Below, piece after piece: positions 9,785 through 20,005 of a DNA stretch of 64,000 nt (within the stretch, counting starts at the first letter, position 1; the number at the start of each line of letters is the position of its first letter). The position numbers and the translations under genes are program-made. Below the pieces are notes generated by a model that was not told the origin of the DNA, made no database searches, and saw nothing but the letters and a program-made list of their open reading frames with translations. The DNA is from Camellia lanceoleosa (lineage: Eukaryota > Streptophyta > Magnoliopsida > Ericales > Theaceae): contig CM045758.1 in the NCBI GenBank assembly GCA_025200525.1, positions 6,196,580-6,260,579 on the forward strand, given 5' to 3'.

Positions 9785-10830
9785 TTAAGAGAAGACTGGA
9801 GTGGAAGGATCTATAGGGACAGAGGAAGGTAAATCCTCTGAGGCAGCAGCAGCAGTGCGTTGAGTAGGCATTGGTTTAAACGGAGTCCCAGAACGGTGAG
9901 AGTTGCTGCGGGAAAAATTCCCAGGGAAAGGACCATTGCGAGAGGCACGGGCGGGATTGCAGAAGCAATCTTGCTGGAGATGACCAGAACCAGTCTTGTT
10001 GCAAAACCGACAAAGACGAACTGGACAATTAACCATAAGATGAGTCGACGGAAGATTGCGGTTTTGACAGTAGTTGCAGATAGTGGACCTCAGTGGTGAA
10101 GGTGGTGAAAGAGAACTCCGAATCTGGGGAGTAGCAAGAACAGAGTCCACAAGGTGCGGATGGAGAGTACAAAACCTGGTTTCCTCTGACAGTAGTTCAG
10201 AAATTACTTGCTCAAGAGTGGGTAAAGGAGTGCGATGAAGGAGAGATGCGCATACTGGCTCAAAACGGGGAGTGAGAGCCATGAGAAACTGAACCAAGCG
10301 CTGTTGGTCACGGTAAGTAGTAAACAAGGCAGCATCCTTAGTACAATCCCATGGAGGTTCAGAAAGAGCGAGCTGATCCCAAACATAATACATTTGGGAG
10401 AGGAAATCATTAATGGTCTGAGTTGTATCTTGGCGCATACGGTGAAGATGACTTAGAAGCTGATATTGGTGAGCAAGTCCAGTAGTCTGATAGTGTTATT
10501 GTAAAAAATCCTAGATGGCCTTGACTGGAGAGGAAGCAGAGTCAAGTTGGAACCGTCCAAACTGAAGGCTGATAGATGTAATAGAAGTATTGCGAAACCA
10601 AGTGATGATCTGATAGTTTTTACTATCCCAATCCTCCAGACGGTCGATATATTTGGCAACGGATTCCGTGGTGGCAGCGGATTCCGTGGTTGCTTAGATG
10701 GGTTTGTACACATCCCCAGTGATGATGTGCCAAAGTTTCTTTCCTTTGAGGAACCCAGACATAGCTTGTGCCTATAAGACATAGTTAGTCTCGTCAAGAA
10801 CAACGGAAATAGGGTGGTTAGAGGAGTCTA
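9785..10830 (-). pseudogene. Copia gag remnant with zinc finger
   Basis: Minus-strand capsid gene. The N-terminal part at about 10,460-10,830 reads the copia gag signature (V-L-D-E-T-N-Y, M-S-G-F-L-K-G-K-K-L-W-H, D-W-D-S-K-N-Y-Q) but is broken by several TAG/TAA codons, one replacing the Trp that normally follows 'NYVL'. The 217-codon frame 9,785-10,438 carries the middle (D-Q-L-A-L-S-E-P-P-W, F-L-M-A-L-T-P-R-F-E) and a zinc finger (C-N-Y-C and C-R-F-C-N-K-T-G-S-G-H-L-Q-Q-D-C). Stops of the TGG-to-TAG and CAA-to-TAA type are typical of methylated, silenced copies. Confidence 0.82.
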
Positions 10831-11420
10831 GGCGATCCATGAAGGAAAAGCAGTACTATCGAGGTAGAATCCGAAAAATCCAAGGGCACCGGTGAATGCA
10901 GAAGGTCCAAATTAGTGAGGAACCAGGTTGAACCGGCCAGAAAAATCAAAAAACAAGGGTGAACCGGCCTGGGAAAGGTGCTGAGCCGGTTTGAGCTAGA
11001 CCGGCTGGAGCCGAGGGCACAGGCGTGTGCAAGTGGCGCGAGCCGAAGACGAAAGCGGCACGAGCGAGTGACGCGTGCGGGAGAGCTGGCTCAAGCAGAT
11101 GGCGTAAGCGGCTTGCGAACACGTGTAGTGCGTGAGACGTGGAGAGAGGTGGCTCAAGTAACTGGTGGACGCGTGGAGCGCATGGGATGTGGAAAGCGGA
11201 AGCGGTGATGCACCGACGACAAATGTGGCGCGTGAGGGCGCGTGTGACGTCCGATGATGATGAATCTAGTGGCGTTGGATTCAAAGTGAAGAGACGAAGG
11301 TTCTGTTGTGTCCAATTTGTAATTTAGATAAGGATGAGATATGCAACAATCTGCTAAATAAAAAAGGTGATGCAGACGAGATACACAGCAGCGGAAGAAG
11401 AGACTAGGAAAAACACCTGT

Positions 11421-11432
11421 GCTTTGATACCA
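11421..11432 (-). promoter_or_regulatory. Copia primer-binding site (tRNA-iMet)
   Basis: On the minus strand this reads TGGTATCAAAGC directly after the 5' LTR. It matches the 3' end of plant initiator methionine tRNA (TGGTATCAGAGC) at 11 of 12 positions and fixes the element's orientation. Confidence 0.9.
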
Positions 11433-11704
11433 TGTAAAATATATTGAGAGAATGATATTGAAAGAGCAAGTAAGTTCTGTGATTCAATGTATTGAAACTG
11501 TAAGAAGAGGCTCCATTATATAGGAGCTGCTATACAACATCATCATGAGAGAAAAACATATAAAACAGAAAAGGGGCCGAAAGCAGATAGCCGAAAGCAA
11601 TCGAAAGAATCCTATGCCCTATGCTCTGTCCTATAGTGATTACAGTAATATATTATACTATATACATTATACATTTAACATATATTATACTATATACATT
11701 AACA
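11433..11704 (-). repeat. Copia 5' LTR
   Basis: 272 bp, partner of 6,269-6,539. For the minus-strand element this is the promoter-bearing 5' LTR. It is followed on the plus strand by the target duplication ATCAC (11,705-11,709). Confidence 0.95.
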
Positions 11705-11709
11705 ATCAC

Positions 11710-12784
11710 AATATAGTTTACAATTGGAAGATTGAAGGTAGTTTCTTTTAGACTATGTTTTAGATCATAGATTTGTAACAAATAAAATACAGAGAATTAT
11801 TCCCTCCCAAAAAATTTCGAACTCCAAGCATAGTGTCTTAGGAAAATAAACCAAACGAACTTGAGGATGATGACAACTGTTAATCATTATCCATAAATCA
11901 CACATGAAAATAGATCATACATAACATAGGAAAAAGTTCATATTTTGCTTGATAAAAAAGGGTAGGAGTGACAAATAGTAGCAATCCTCCTTGAGCGTGA
12001 CCAATGAAGCCGCTGCCACCGCTAGTGAGCCGCATAAGAGGGACTTAGATGGGTTTGAGAAAGTGGGGGTTACAAAGATGTGGGATCCAGAGTTGCCATA
12101 GCTTGACACCAACCCCACCAAGGTCCTAACGAGTGGAGGTCAGAAGCACAGGTGGATGGGAACCACATCGCCCTCATGAAGCCTTGAACCCAAAGCCACT
12201 TGCTCACCAAACCCAGTGGACGTGAGCCCATTGGTGGTATGAAAGAGTTAAAATAATCCATGCATAATGGGTTTTGGTTCCTCTTTCCGGCAAAGAAATT
12301 AATGATTTTACCTATGATTAACTAATTTAAGGATCAATTCCAATTTCAAGTTATGAATTTGATGCAGTCCTAGGTTCAATAATATGAATTATGTTTACCT
12401 AAATAGGATAACTTAATAGATATAACCAAGGACTGCATTAAATTCATATTCATTGTTTCCTATCCTACCATATTCATTATTTATAAGCTATAATAACAAA
12501 ATGAATAAGAGAAACGAATGATTAACATGATAATGTATTTGTTTTCAACATTGACACTGTTTCTTGATCCATAGGATTGAAAAGGATAATACATTTTGAT
12601 CATAAAACTCAATAGACAAGGAAATAATTGAAATGGGATTCAAAATAAGAATGAATTAAAACCATATATTCTACCGTAAACTACACATTCCATATTTTTC
12701 ATTCTCAATTTTAAAAAGCAAGAAAATGATTATTATAGCACATGAACAAATATCTACAAGTTCCTAATATAAACACAGTTTTAC
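11710..12784. other. Intron or spacer, no gene confirmed
   Basis: Mostly AT-rich. A GC-richer patch at about 11,990-12,250 has overlapping minus-strand open frames that look like one frameshifted coding segment, but I recognise no domain. A small inverted repeat ('gaatttgatgcagtcct' at about 12,356 and 'aggactgcattaaattc' near 12,430) suggests a short MITE-like hairpin. If the minus-strand gene with an exon at 12,785-12,909 continues, its next exon should lie in this direction. Confidence 0.3.
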
Positions 12785-12909
12785 CTTCTTGTACTTCTCA
12801 TAAGCTATTCTGCACTTTCTAGGGTCCGTATCCCTTTTATGATTTATGTAATCTTCAATACAGGCAAAACCTACAGCAGTTGCTTCTTTCTGGAGAGATT
12901 CCCTACGCT
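12785..12909 (-). CDS. Exon of an unrecognised minus-strand gene (third coding exon)
   Basis: 125 bp bounded on the minus strand by an acceptor (...ttttaatgcag) and a donor (AAG|gtaaaac). In the frame set by the previous exon it encodes E-R-R-E-S-L-Q-K-E-A-T-A-V-G-F, then C-I-E-D-Y-I-N-H-K, and ends D-P-R-K-C-R-I-A-Y-E-K-Y-K-K exactly on a codon boundary. The split first codon G|AG is completed by the 30-bp exon at 30,481-30,510. The peptide is basic, helical and Cys-containing. A Cys at the start of the next exon would make a C-x9-C pair, as in twin-CX9C mitochondrial proteins, but that exon was not found. I do not recognise the family. This intron holds the gypsy element. Confidence 0.5.
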
Positions 12910-14961
12910 CTGCATTAAAAAACAAAACCCAACTCACCTCACCCACGTAGATAATAAAAAATAATTCGGTTAAATTACAAATATACTTCCTAAGATTTAT
13001 CAAAGATACAAATTTCCATCATGATTTGAGAAATTACAAATATCCCTTGTCAGCATTTGTCTTTTAATAGAACTAATAAAAAAATATAAAATACCTACAT
13101 ACCCACAGCACTTCCATCATCCAAACCGCTTTACCCTTTGCCCACCCTCAACTGCCACCCCCACCGCTTTCCCATGCTCAACCAACACCCTTTGGCAGCC
13201 ATGGAGGAGGAAGCTACAACAATTGCTCTCTATATTACACTTAGCCTCAATCCCTTTGTTCTTTTTCATTCTCTCCCACTTTATCATACCACCATCAACA
13301 ATTGGTTTAAATTTTAATACACTCTTTTCTCACAAGATTAAGTTGTTGGAACCTAAGTAGCACAAACACAAATATGCCAACATTGTGATTTTCAAAAAAT
13401 GCAGAACACAACACGCTTAGGATAAAAATAATAAAACAAGTAATTACATTAAAAGGCAATATATTTCATATTCACATGACAATTACATTATAAAAAATGT
13501 AGAACAATATAAAACATTGTAATACATATGATGCAATCATCTTACAAATGTTTCCAAACATATTTAGAGTGCGCAAGTTGTGCTCTAAAGAATACAAAAC
13601 ATTGTTATTATAATGGGATTCATCACATAGGACTTGTTCAAAGGGTTCAAGAAATGTGGCCCAAGTGTCCGCAAAGCATCGTTATTATGAATTTAATTTT
13701 TCAATTAAAACAAGATGAAGTAGTGTCGGACATGCTTTTAAGAGTGTTCGAAGAGTCTCAATGTCAGACATAACACGCTTCCTCCGCAAAAGTATCAATG
13801 GGTTGGAATAATAGCTTTGTGTTTCATGGGTTGTATGTCACTTCCATGGAATGTCCAATCAGAATAAAGAGCATCCTTCAAGTTTCACCCCACCTCCTTT
13901 TCACTCTCTCCCACTTTATCACCACCATCAACAATTGGTTTAATACAAGCTCTTTTCTTAGGAGAAGTTGCTGGAATAATAGCTCTGAGGCTATTTGGCA
14001 CAATTTATTTCAGCTGCTTAAAGCTTTTTTTGTTTGCTAGACCATTTAGTGCAACTTTTGCTTACAACCTGGTAGGTGAAAATAGCTTAATAATCTAAAA
14101 AAAGCTGATTATTTGAAAGCAGGGGAACGGATGTTATTGGCTTCTAAGCTTACAATAAGCTTGCACCAAACAGACCCTTTGTGTTTATGGAATGTTGATT
14201 CAGAATAAAGAACACAATCAAGTGTAACAAGAGGGTTAGCGTGTTTTGACAACCACACTGTTTGTCAAACAAGAATCTGCAAATTGCCAGTATCGTTGTC
14301 TTCCAAATTCAATTTGATAGAACCCATTTTAGCCACCAACTTTAACAATGATAGACCTTGAACAAGTAAAGCCCTGCTCAGCAGTCACACCATTTGATCA
14401 TCGATCCACCATTGTTGAAGTAGATGTGCATCATTTGAGAGGTTCAACAGAGTCATTACAATAGCTGCCCCTTGGAGATTTGGGTCAAATTTCAACTGTG
14501 TTGAGGAGGGGTTTAGATTACTAAATTTGAAAATGGTTGGTTGTTTATGTTTGTATTAGTAAAGGATAATCAATTACCACAAGTAGGTTAGCGAACTTTT
14601 AAGACCACACTATTTCTATGTTGATATTCCCTCTTCAAGTGGCAAAAGTGCTTTGCCTTGAAATGGTGTTTTCCTATGCTTCTTTCTCGTGCACCAAATA
14701 TATTACTAATAGCTAAGGGTGAGGGATTAGCGTCCATGGAGAAGAAGGCTAAAACAAAAGAGAATATAGCAAGGGTGAATGCTCTACTAATCAAGTAGGA
14801 GGAACAAATTACCATTTAATGTTTTGATTCGTATTGATATATCTATTGTTGAAAACGTAGAGAGGGCTGAAAAAAGATTAAGGAGAAATTTTGATTGCCA
14901 TCTGTGTAAAATTTTAGAGGTTGAGTGGTGAATTCATTTTGTTTTTGTTAACTAGTTCAGT
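12910..14961. other. Intron/spacer with diverged duplication
   Basis: No gene is confirmed. Two diverged copies of a segment ('ctctcccactttatca' ... 'caatcaacaattggttta'-like) occur near 13,270-13,350 and 13,900-13,980. An 'aattacaaatat' repeat at 12,970-13,060 resembles AT-rich repeats near 46.3-46.7 kb. Open frames at 13,528-13,773 and 14,588-14,815 (minus) look weakly protein-like but match no family I know. The right edge is the gypsy target duplication GTGGG (14,962-14,966). Confidence 0.3.
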
Positions 14962-14966
14962 GTGGG

Positions 14967-17283
14967 TGTCACGGCCCGAAAATAAACCATCATAGATATA
15001 ACCCATCAAATAACATTCACTAAATAGTCATAGCAATTTCCCAACCTTTACATTAAGAATTTTAAATGTTTATACAAGAGTTCCAAATGTGAATTATACA
15101 TTCAACGATAAAAGAACACAAGAATCTATAGCATGTGAAGCATCTAGTCCTAAAACAATAAAATTCCTCGAAGGGCTTACATCTTCCAAGGCAATAGCCC
15201 GGTTACACAAAATGGTCTCTCGGACCCATATACGTTTAGCCCTTGGCTTTACAAAATGTACAACAAAATAAGAGAGCTATTTACTCTTTGCAAAAAAATA
15301 CCCACGCCCTTAGTTCGGTAGGATCACCACATCTTTACCTACACCAAATCCCATAGGGGTGAGCATAAAGCCCAATAGAGAATTCCTTAACAAAGTATAT
15401 GCATTTATGTAAGATATCTAATATTAAATGCAAATGCAAATGCCATACAATGCCATTTCAAAACAATCCCATGTCATGCTTTTCTAAAAAAAAAATCCTC
15501 ATGCCTTCAATAATGTTTTTGCAATCTCATTAATTTTCAAACTTCCAATTTAAACGTAAGGGGTGGTAAATACGACTCAAGTAATCCCTAGGTTGGTGTC
15601 TGCAAGTAGGCTCATCAAGCACTACCAGTAACCCCACTTTACCGGTTGCTAACCGGAAGGGAAGTGGTACCTCCTCCGCGTGTGTTTTCGGTCTTTTACC
15701 CCGGACACTCAGGCCAACTTAAGAAACTCATCTACACCCCCTAACGGGACTTACCAACATATTTACCCCAAAACATTTCCAAAGTTTCAATCAAAATATT
15801 ACATTTTCAATGGAAGTTCTGATTTTCAAAACCATTTCTCAAGATATATATTCGTAATGTCAATGCAATAATCAACCATACTACTTTATGTTTCTCCACA
15901 TTGATCAAAAACATAGTTAACCTCCATAGAGGTTCATAACCTCCATTTTCTCCTTTCCATGCCATTCCATCAACCAAGAGTTTGTCATTAAATACCCATG
16001 TGCCACAATGAAACCACACTTTGTGTTTCTTTCAACATTTAATCATTTCAAAACATAACATTACGTAAATGTCACCCCCATGTCCCAAAATCTTTCATAT
16101 AGTAAGAAATTCTTCATCAATGAAAATATATTTATATAAGCATTTGCATACAACAAACATTTCTTACCCTCTTGTCCACCATGTCACACACTACAAATGC
16201 ATCTATCAATATATATATTTATATACACATAAATATAACATCAACATGAGCCTTTCCGCTATTTCATTCAAGAAACCCCCAAGTTTCTAGATTTTCACAA
16301 AAACCCTAACATTTTCCATCTCTTTTGTAAAACCTCATAACACATCTCAATCTCAACCCATGTGGCTCAATGCTTTAAGAAAAATCTTTGAAAGAAAACA
16401 AGGACAAATTTCTTCTACAAAACTAACCATTTCTTGAGCCATTAAACCCATTTTTCGGAATAGACAAAAGTGGGCTCATAAAATCAATCAAAACTTGCAT
16501 AAACACATATATAACTCGAAGGAAACCCTACCTCAAAGTTTGATGAAGAAATGGAGATGTTGAAAGAAGAAAACCCTAGAAATCAAAGGTTGTGGAAGTA
16601 GATCTCCACCATACACCACGTAGTTCTTAAGAAGTTTTCAATCTTTGATGAAGGAGCTAAGGTTGAATCTCAATGGATGGGAGTGGATCAAAGGTTTTGA
16701 TCTTGTTTTTGAGATAGAAATGTAGAGAGAAGGGAGAGATATATATTTTTAGAGAGAGAGAGAGATGCAATAAAAATGATATACAAACAGTCCCAAAAGG
16801 TAAAAATAACAGAGCCTCGGATCTGGGCCTCTCCCGCATGTGCGGAGCCCACTCCCGCACATGCGGCTAGTGCTTTCTGCATGTGTGGCCATCACTCCCG
16901 TACATGCGGCATCTCCCCACACCTCCCTCACACATGTGCATTTATTACAGTATGCACTGCCCAACCTCCTCTGCTCCCCGTACGTGCGGCTTGGCCTCCC
17001 GCACATGTGGCCCCCATCTCGCACGTGCGGTCCTGACCTAGTAGCACAGATTTTTCTAGTTCAAACCCCCGGGCATTCCGGACTCAACCGAGCATCCTTT
17101 GCAACAAGTGAAATTCAACACCGACAAAACTAGAACAAGAACTTAATTGAGAAGACCCTTCGGAACAAAAGAAAAGCCAACTCAAAATCAACAAGTATGA
17201 GAATAAAAAGAAAGAGGCGTCCGGACACAACAATCCCAATAAAAATAAAAACGAGAATACGTAAAGTAAAACCGGTCATCACA
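14967..17283 (-). repeat. Gypsy 3' LTR
   Basis: 2,317 bp, plus strand 'TGTCACGGCCCG...GGTCATCACA'. It is closely similar to the right LTR throughout. At 16,834-17,036 it contains an array of 'CCGCACATGCGG'-like palindromes. Open frames inside it are not genes. Confidence 0.95.
16834..17036. repeat. CACGTG-type palindrome array in the gypsy 3' LTR
   Basis: About nine copies of a palindrome near 'CCCGCACGTGCGG' spaced 20-30 bp apart. Most cores here are CACATG, CATGTG or TACATG and only one is an intact CACGTG. The partner array in the other LTR keeps about five. Intact cores are G-box/E-box motifs bound by plant bHLH and bZIP factors, so a promoter role is plausible but not shown. Confidence 0.75.
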
Positions 17284-17297
17284 ACCTCCCCACCATA
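17284..17297 (-). promoter_or_regulatory. Gypsy polypurine tract
   Basis: The minus strand reads ATGGTGGGGAGGT directly before the 3' LTR, the expected plus-strand primer position. Confidence 0.75.
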
Positions 17298-17593
17298 TGA
17301 AATTTCATCCCTGAAATTTAGACAAACCAACTAAAAGCTCTAGCAATTATAACTACCCCAACAACATCATCAAATAGCAATATCAAAATTTAACCATCAT
17401 ACATCATTTTCTTCCTCATCATTTCATCCAAACATAATAGCTTAAACTAGATACATGAGATAAAACATCTACAACAAAATATTATTCTTCCATAAGCTCA
17501 TGTTTAATCCAACAACAAATACAACAACATGTGATCAACGATTTAACATTCTCCCCTTCATCACTAGGGGACATTACAATTAAAATAAAACAA

Positions 17594-17842
17594 TTAGGCA
17601 TGCTCAAATAAATCCGGATACTTGGAGCGGACCTCTGCTTCCCGTTCCCAAGTCGCTTCCTCAATCCCATGGTGTCTCCACAACACCTTCACTAACGGTA
17701 TGGTTTTGCCTCGTAACACTTGTTCTCTGGTATATAAGATTTGAACCGGCCGCTCTTCGTAGGAGGCATCCTCATCTACCTCCAAATCAACCCAATCTAA
17801 CATGTGAGAAGGGTCGGGTTCATATTTCCTAAGCATTGACAC
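17594..17842 (-). pseudogene. Gypsy integrase C-terminus with chromodomain
   Basis: About 82 codons on the minus strand. It reads M-L-R-K-Y-E-P-D-P-S-H-M-L-D-W, then Y-E-E-R-P-V-Q-I-L, then the chromodomain core V-L-R-G-K-T-I-P-L-V-K-V-L-W-R-H-H and E-A-T-W-E-R-E, ending E-V-R-S-K-Y-P-D-L-F. Plant chromovirus integrases end this way, and the module is thought to direct integration to heterochromatin. It is separated by stops or frameshifts from the integrase core (18,034-18,933), although the intervening 'VGDHVFLKISPRRG'-type linker can be read in another frame. Confidence 0.85.
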
Positions 17843-18033
17843 ATGAACACATTGTGAACCCCCGAAAGTTGTGGCGGTAAAGCTAAGCGGTATGCCACTT
17901 TCCCGATTCTCTCCAATACCTCGAAAGGCCCAATGAACCTCGGAGACAACTTACCACCCTTGCCGAACCTCATCAAACCCCGCCTAGGTGAGATCTTAAG
18001 GAAAACATGGTCACCTACTTCGAAAGATAAGGG

Positions 18034-18933
18034 TCATCTCCTATTATCGGCATAACTTTTCTGTTGGCTTTGGGCCATAGCTAACCTCTTCCGAATGAGA
18101 GCAACCTTCTCGGTCGTCTCCCTAAAAATCTCCGAACCCAACAATGGTGCATCCCCTACCTCGGCCCAACAAACAGGTGATCTACAAGGTCGGCCATACA
18201 AGGCCTCTAACGGTGCCATTTCGATGCTAGCTTGATAACTATTGTTGTAGGCAAACTCGATCAATGGTAAATGCCTCTCCCAAGACCCCTTGAAATCTAG
18301 GACACAAGCTCTAAGCATGTCCTCCAAAATTTGAATGGTGCATTCTGACTGCCCATCGGTTTGAGGGTGATAAGCGGTGCTAAAAGTCAACTTGGTCCCC
18401 AACGCCTCTTGAAGGCTTTGCCACAACCGGGCGGTAAAACGAGGATCCCTATCCGACACAATGGTTATTGGAACCCCACGGAGCCGAACTATCTCTCTAA
18501 CATACAACTCTGCCAAGTGCTCAACTGAGTTGCTAGTACGCATTGGAATGAAATGTGTAGACTTAGTCAGTCTATCAACAATTACCCAAATGGCATCATT
18601 GCCCCGCTGCGTTCTAAGATGCCCAAATATGAAATCCATGGTAACGTGCTCCCATTTCCACTCGGCTATAGGTAAGGGTTGTAACAAACCCGTTGGTCTT
18701 TGATGTTCGGCCTTCACTTGTTGACAAGTAAGGCACTTGGACACAAAGGATGCGACATCTCGCTTCATACCCCTCCACCAAAACTGACAGCTAAGGTCAC
18801 AATATATTTTGGTGCCTCCTGGATGTACCGCAAGGAGTGAATAATGGAACTCCCGAAGCACTTCTTCTCTACAAGATTCAGGCACAAACAGACGATCCAG
18901 GTAACGGACACTTTGATCAAAATGAATGTTCAA
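18034..18933 (-). pseudogene. Gypsy integrase core
   Basis: About 299 codons. The N-terminal zinc-binding H-H-C-C motif is present (H...H-P-G-G-T-K-I-Y and C-L-T-C-Q-Q-V-K), then 'GLLQPLPIAEWKWEHVTMDF' with the first catalytic Asp, 'SDRDPRFTARLW' with the second, and 'HPQTDGQSECTIQ' with the Glu. In most relatives the last motif is S-E-R-T-I-Q. Downstream are 'FAYNNSYQASI' and 'PLEALYGRPCRSP'. The frame ends at 18,034 before the chromodomain. All three acidic residues are intact, but the frame is not continuous with RNase H upstream. Confidence 0.9.
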
Positions 18934-19037
18934 ACCCTTCTCTTCATTCCCATTGGAGATTCTATCACGGATTAACTATACTTCACGGTCCCCTTGTTGT
19001 GCCCCCATAACTTTACTAATCAAGACAGGTTGTGCAC

Positions 19038-20000
19038 TCAAGGTAAACAATGTTGCACCCTCTTCAGACTCACCCAATTGCAATCAAACTTGCTGACTTC
19101 ACCCAACATGACCCACTCCCGAATGGCCACACTCGCCAAACTACTCACGATTTTTCGACTTAAGGCGTCGGCCACTACATTGGCCTTCCCCAAGTGATAG
19201 TGCAACTCAAAGTCATAATCTTCTAGAAACTCCATCCACCTCCATTGGCGTAAATTCAAATCTTTTTGGGAAAACAAATACTTCAAGCTCATATGGTCGA
19301 AGAAAACTTCAAACTTTTCACCATACAAATAATGCCTCCAAATTTTCAAGGCAAACACTACCATGGCTAACTCTAAGTCATGGGTAGGGTAATTCTTCTC
19401 ATGGATTTTCAATTGCCGTGAACCGTAGGCTACGAGCTTTCCCCTTTGCATCAAAACACAACCAAGCCCATCCCGAGACACATCACAATAAATGCTGTAA
19501 CCCAAGCCTCTCTCCGGAATGATCAACATCGGTGCCATAGTCAATCTAGTTTTGAGTTCTTGGAAAGACCTCTCACAAGCCCCACTCCACACAAACTTAA
19601 CCTCCTTTCTAGTCAACCTAGTCAAAGGTGCGGCTACTCTAGAAAAATCTCTTACAAAACGTCGGTAGTATCCCACCAACCCCAAGAAACTCTGGATCTC
19701 GAAGACATTCTTAGGTTGTTCCCAATCTTGTACCGAATCTATCTTCGAAGAATCTACAGTTACCCATTCACTTGATACCACATGGCCCAAAAACTTCACC
19801 TCGGTGAGCCGAAACTCACACTTCTCAAATTTAGCATACAACTGGTGTTTTCTAAGCAATTCAAGTACTACCCCCAAGTAAGCCTCATGTTCCTCCTCGG
19901 AAGTCGAATAGATTAGGATGTCGTCTACAAAGACGACCACAAAATGATCCAAGTACTCCCTAAAAATTCGGTTCATCAAATCTATAAAAGAAGCTGGTGC
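19038..20000 (-). pseudogene. Gypsy reverse transcriptase (3' half) and RNase H
   Basis: Minus-strand frame starting at the nested insertion. It reads [13 protein letters not shown], then the catalytic '[10 protein letters not shown]', '[17 protein letters not shown]', and the RNase H motifs [26 protein letters not shown] and A-D-A-L-S-R-K. Family members have 'TDHKSLKY' where this copy has 'FDHMSLKY'. Removing the nested element and one duplication copy joins it in frame to the 5' half at 24,364-24,613. The first codons of the open frame (20,006-20,051) belong to the nested element. Confidence 0.9.
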
Positions 20001-20005
20001 GTTAG

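Larger units (their letters stand above)
6269..11704 (-). mobile_element. Ty1/copia LTR retrotransposon, complete structure
   Basis: A 5,436-bp element whose coding strand is minus. It is bounded by near-identical LTRs (6,269-6,539 and 11,433-11,704) with TG...CA ends and a perfect 5-bp target duplication ATCAC at 6,264-6,268 and 11,705-11,709. The primer-binding site is immediately inside the right (5') LTR and a polypurine tract is immediately inside the left (3') LTR. Domain order on the minus strand is gag, zinc finger, protease/integrase, reverse transcriptase, RNase H, which is copia order. Every coding segment carries stops or frameshifts, so the copy is defective although its LTRs have hardly diverged. 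Confidence 0.95.

Noticed and set aside
16657..17330. Open frames on both strands in the gypsy LTR (and their twins at 28.8-29.5 kb)
   Set aside because: Both lie wholly inside LTRs and come from the CACGTG palindrome arrays; no domain is recognised.
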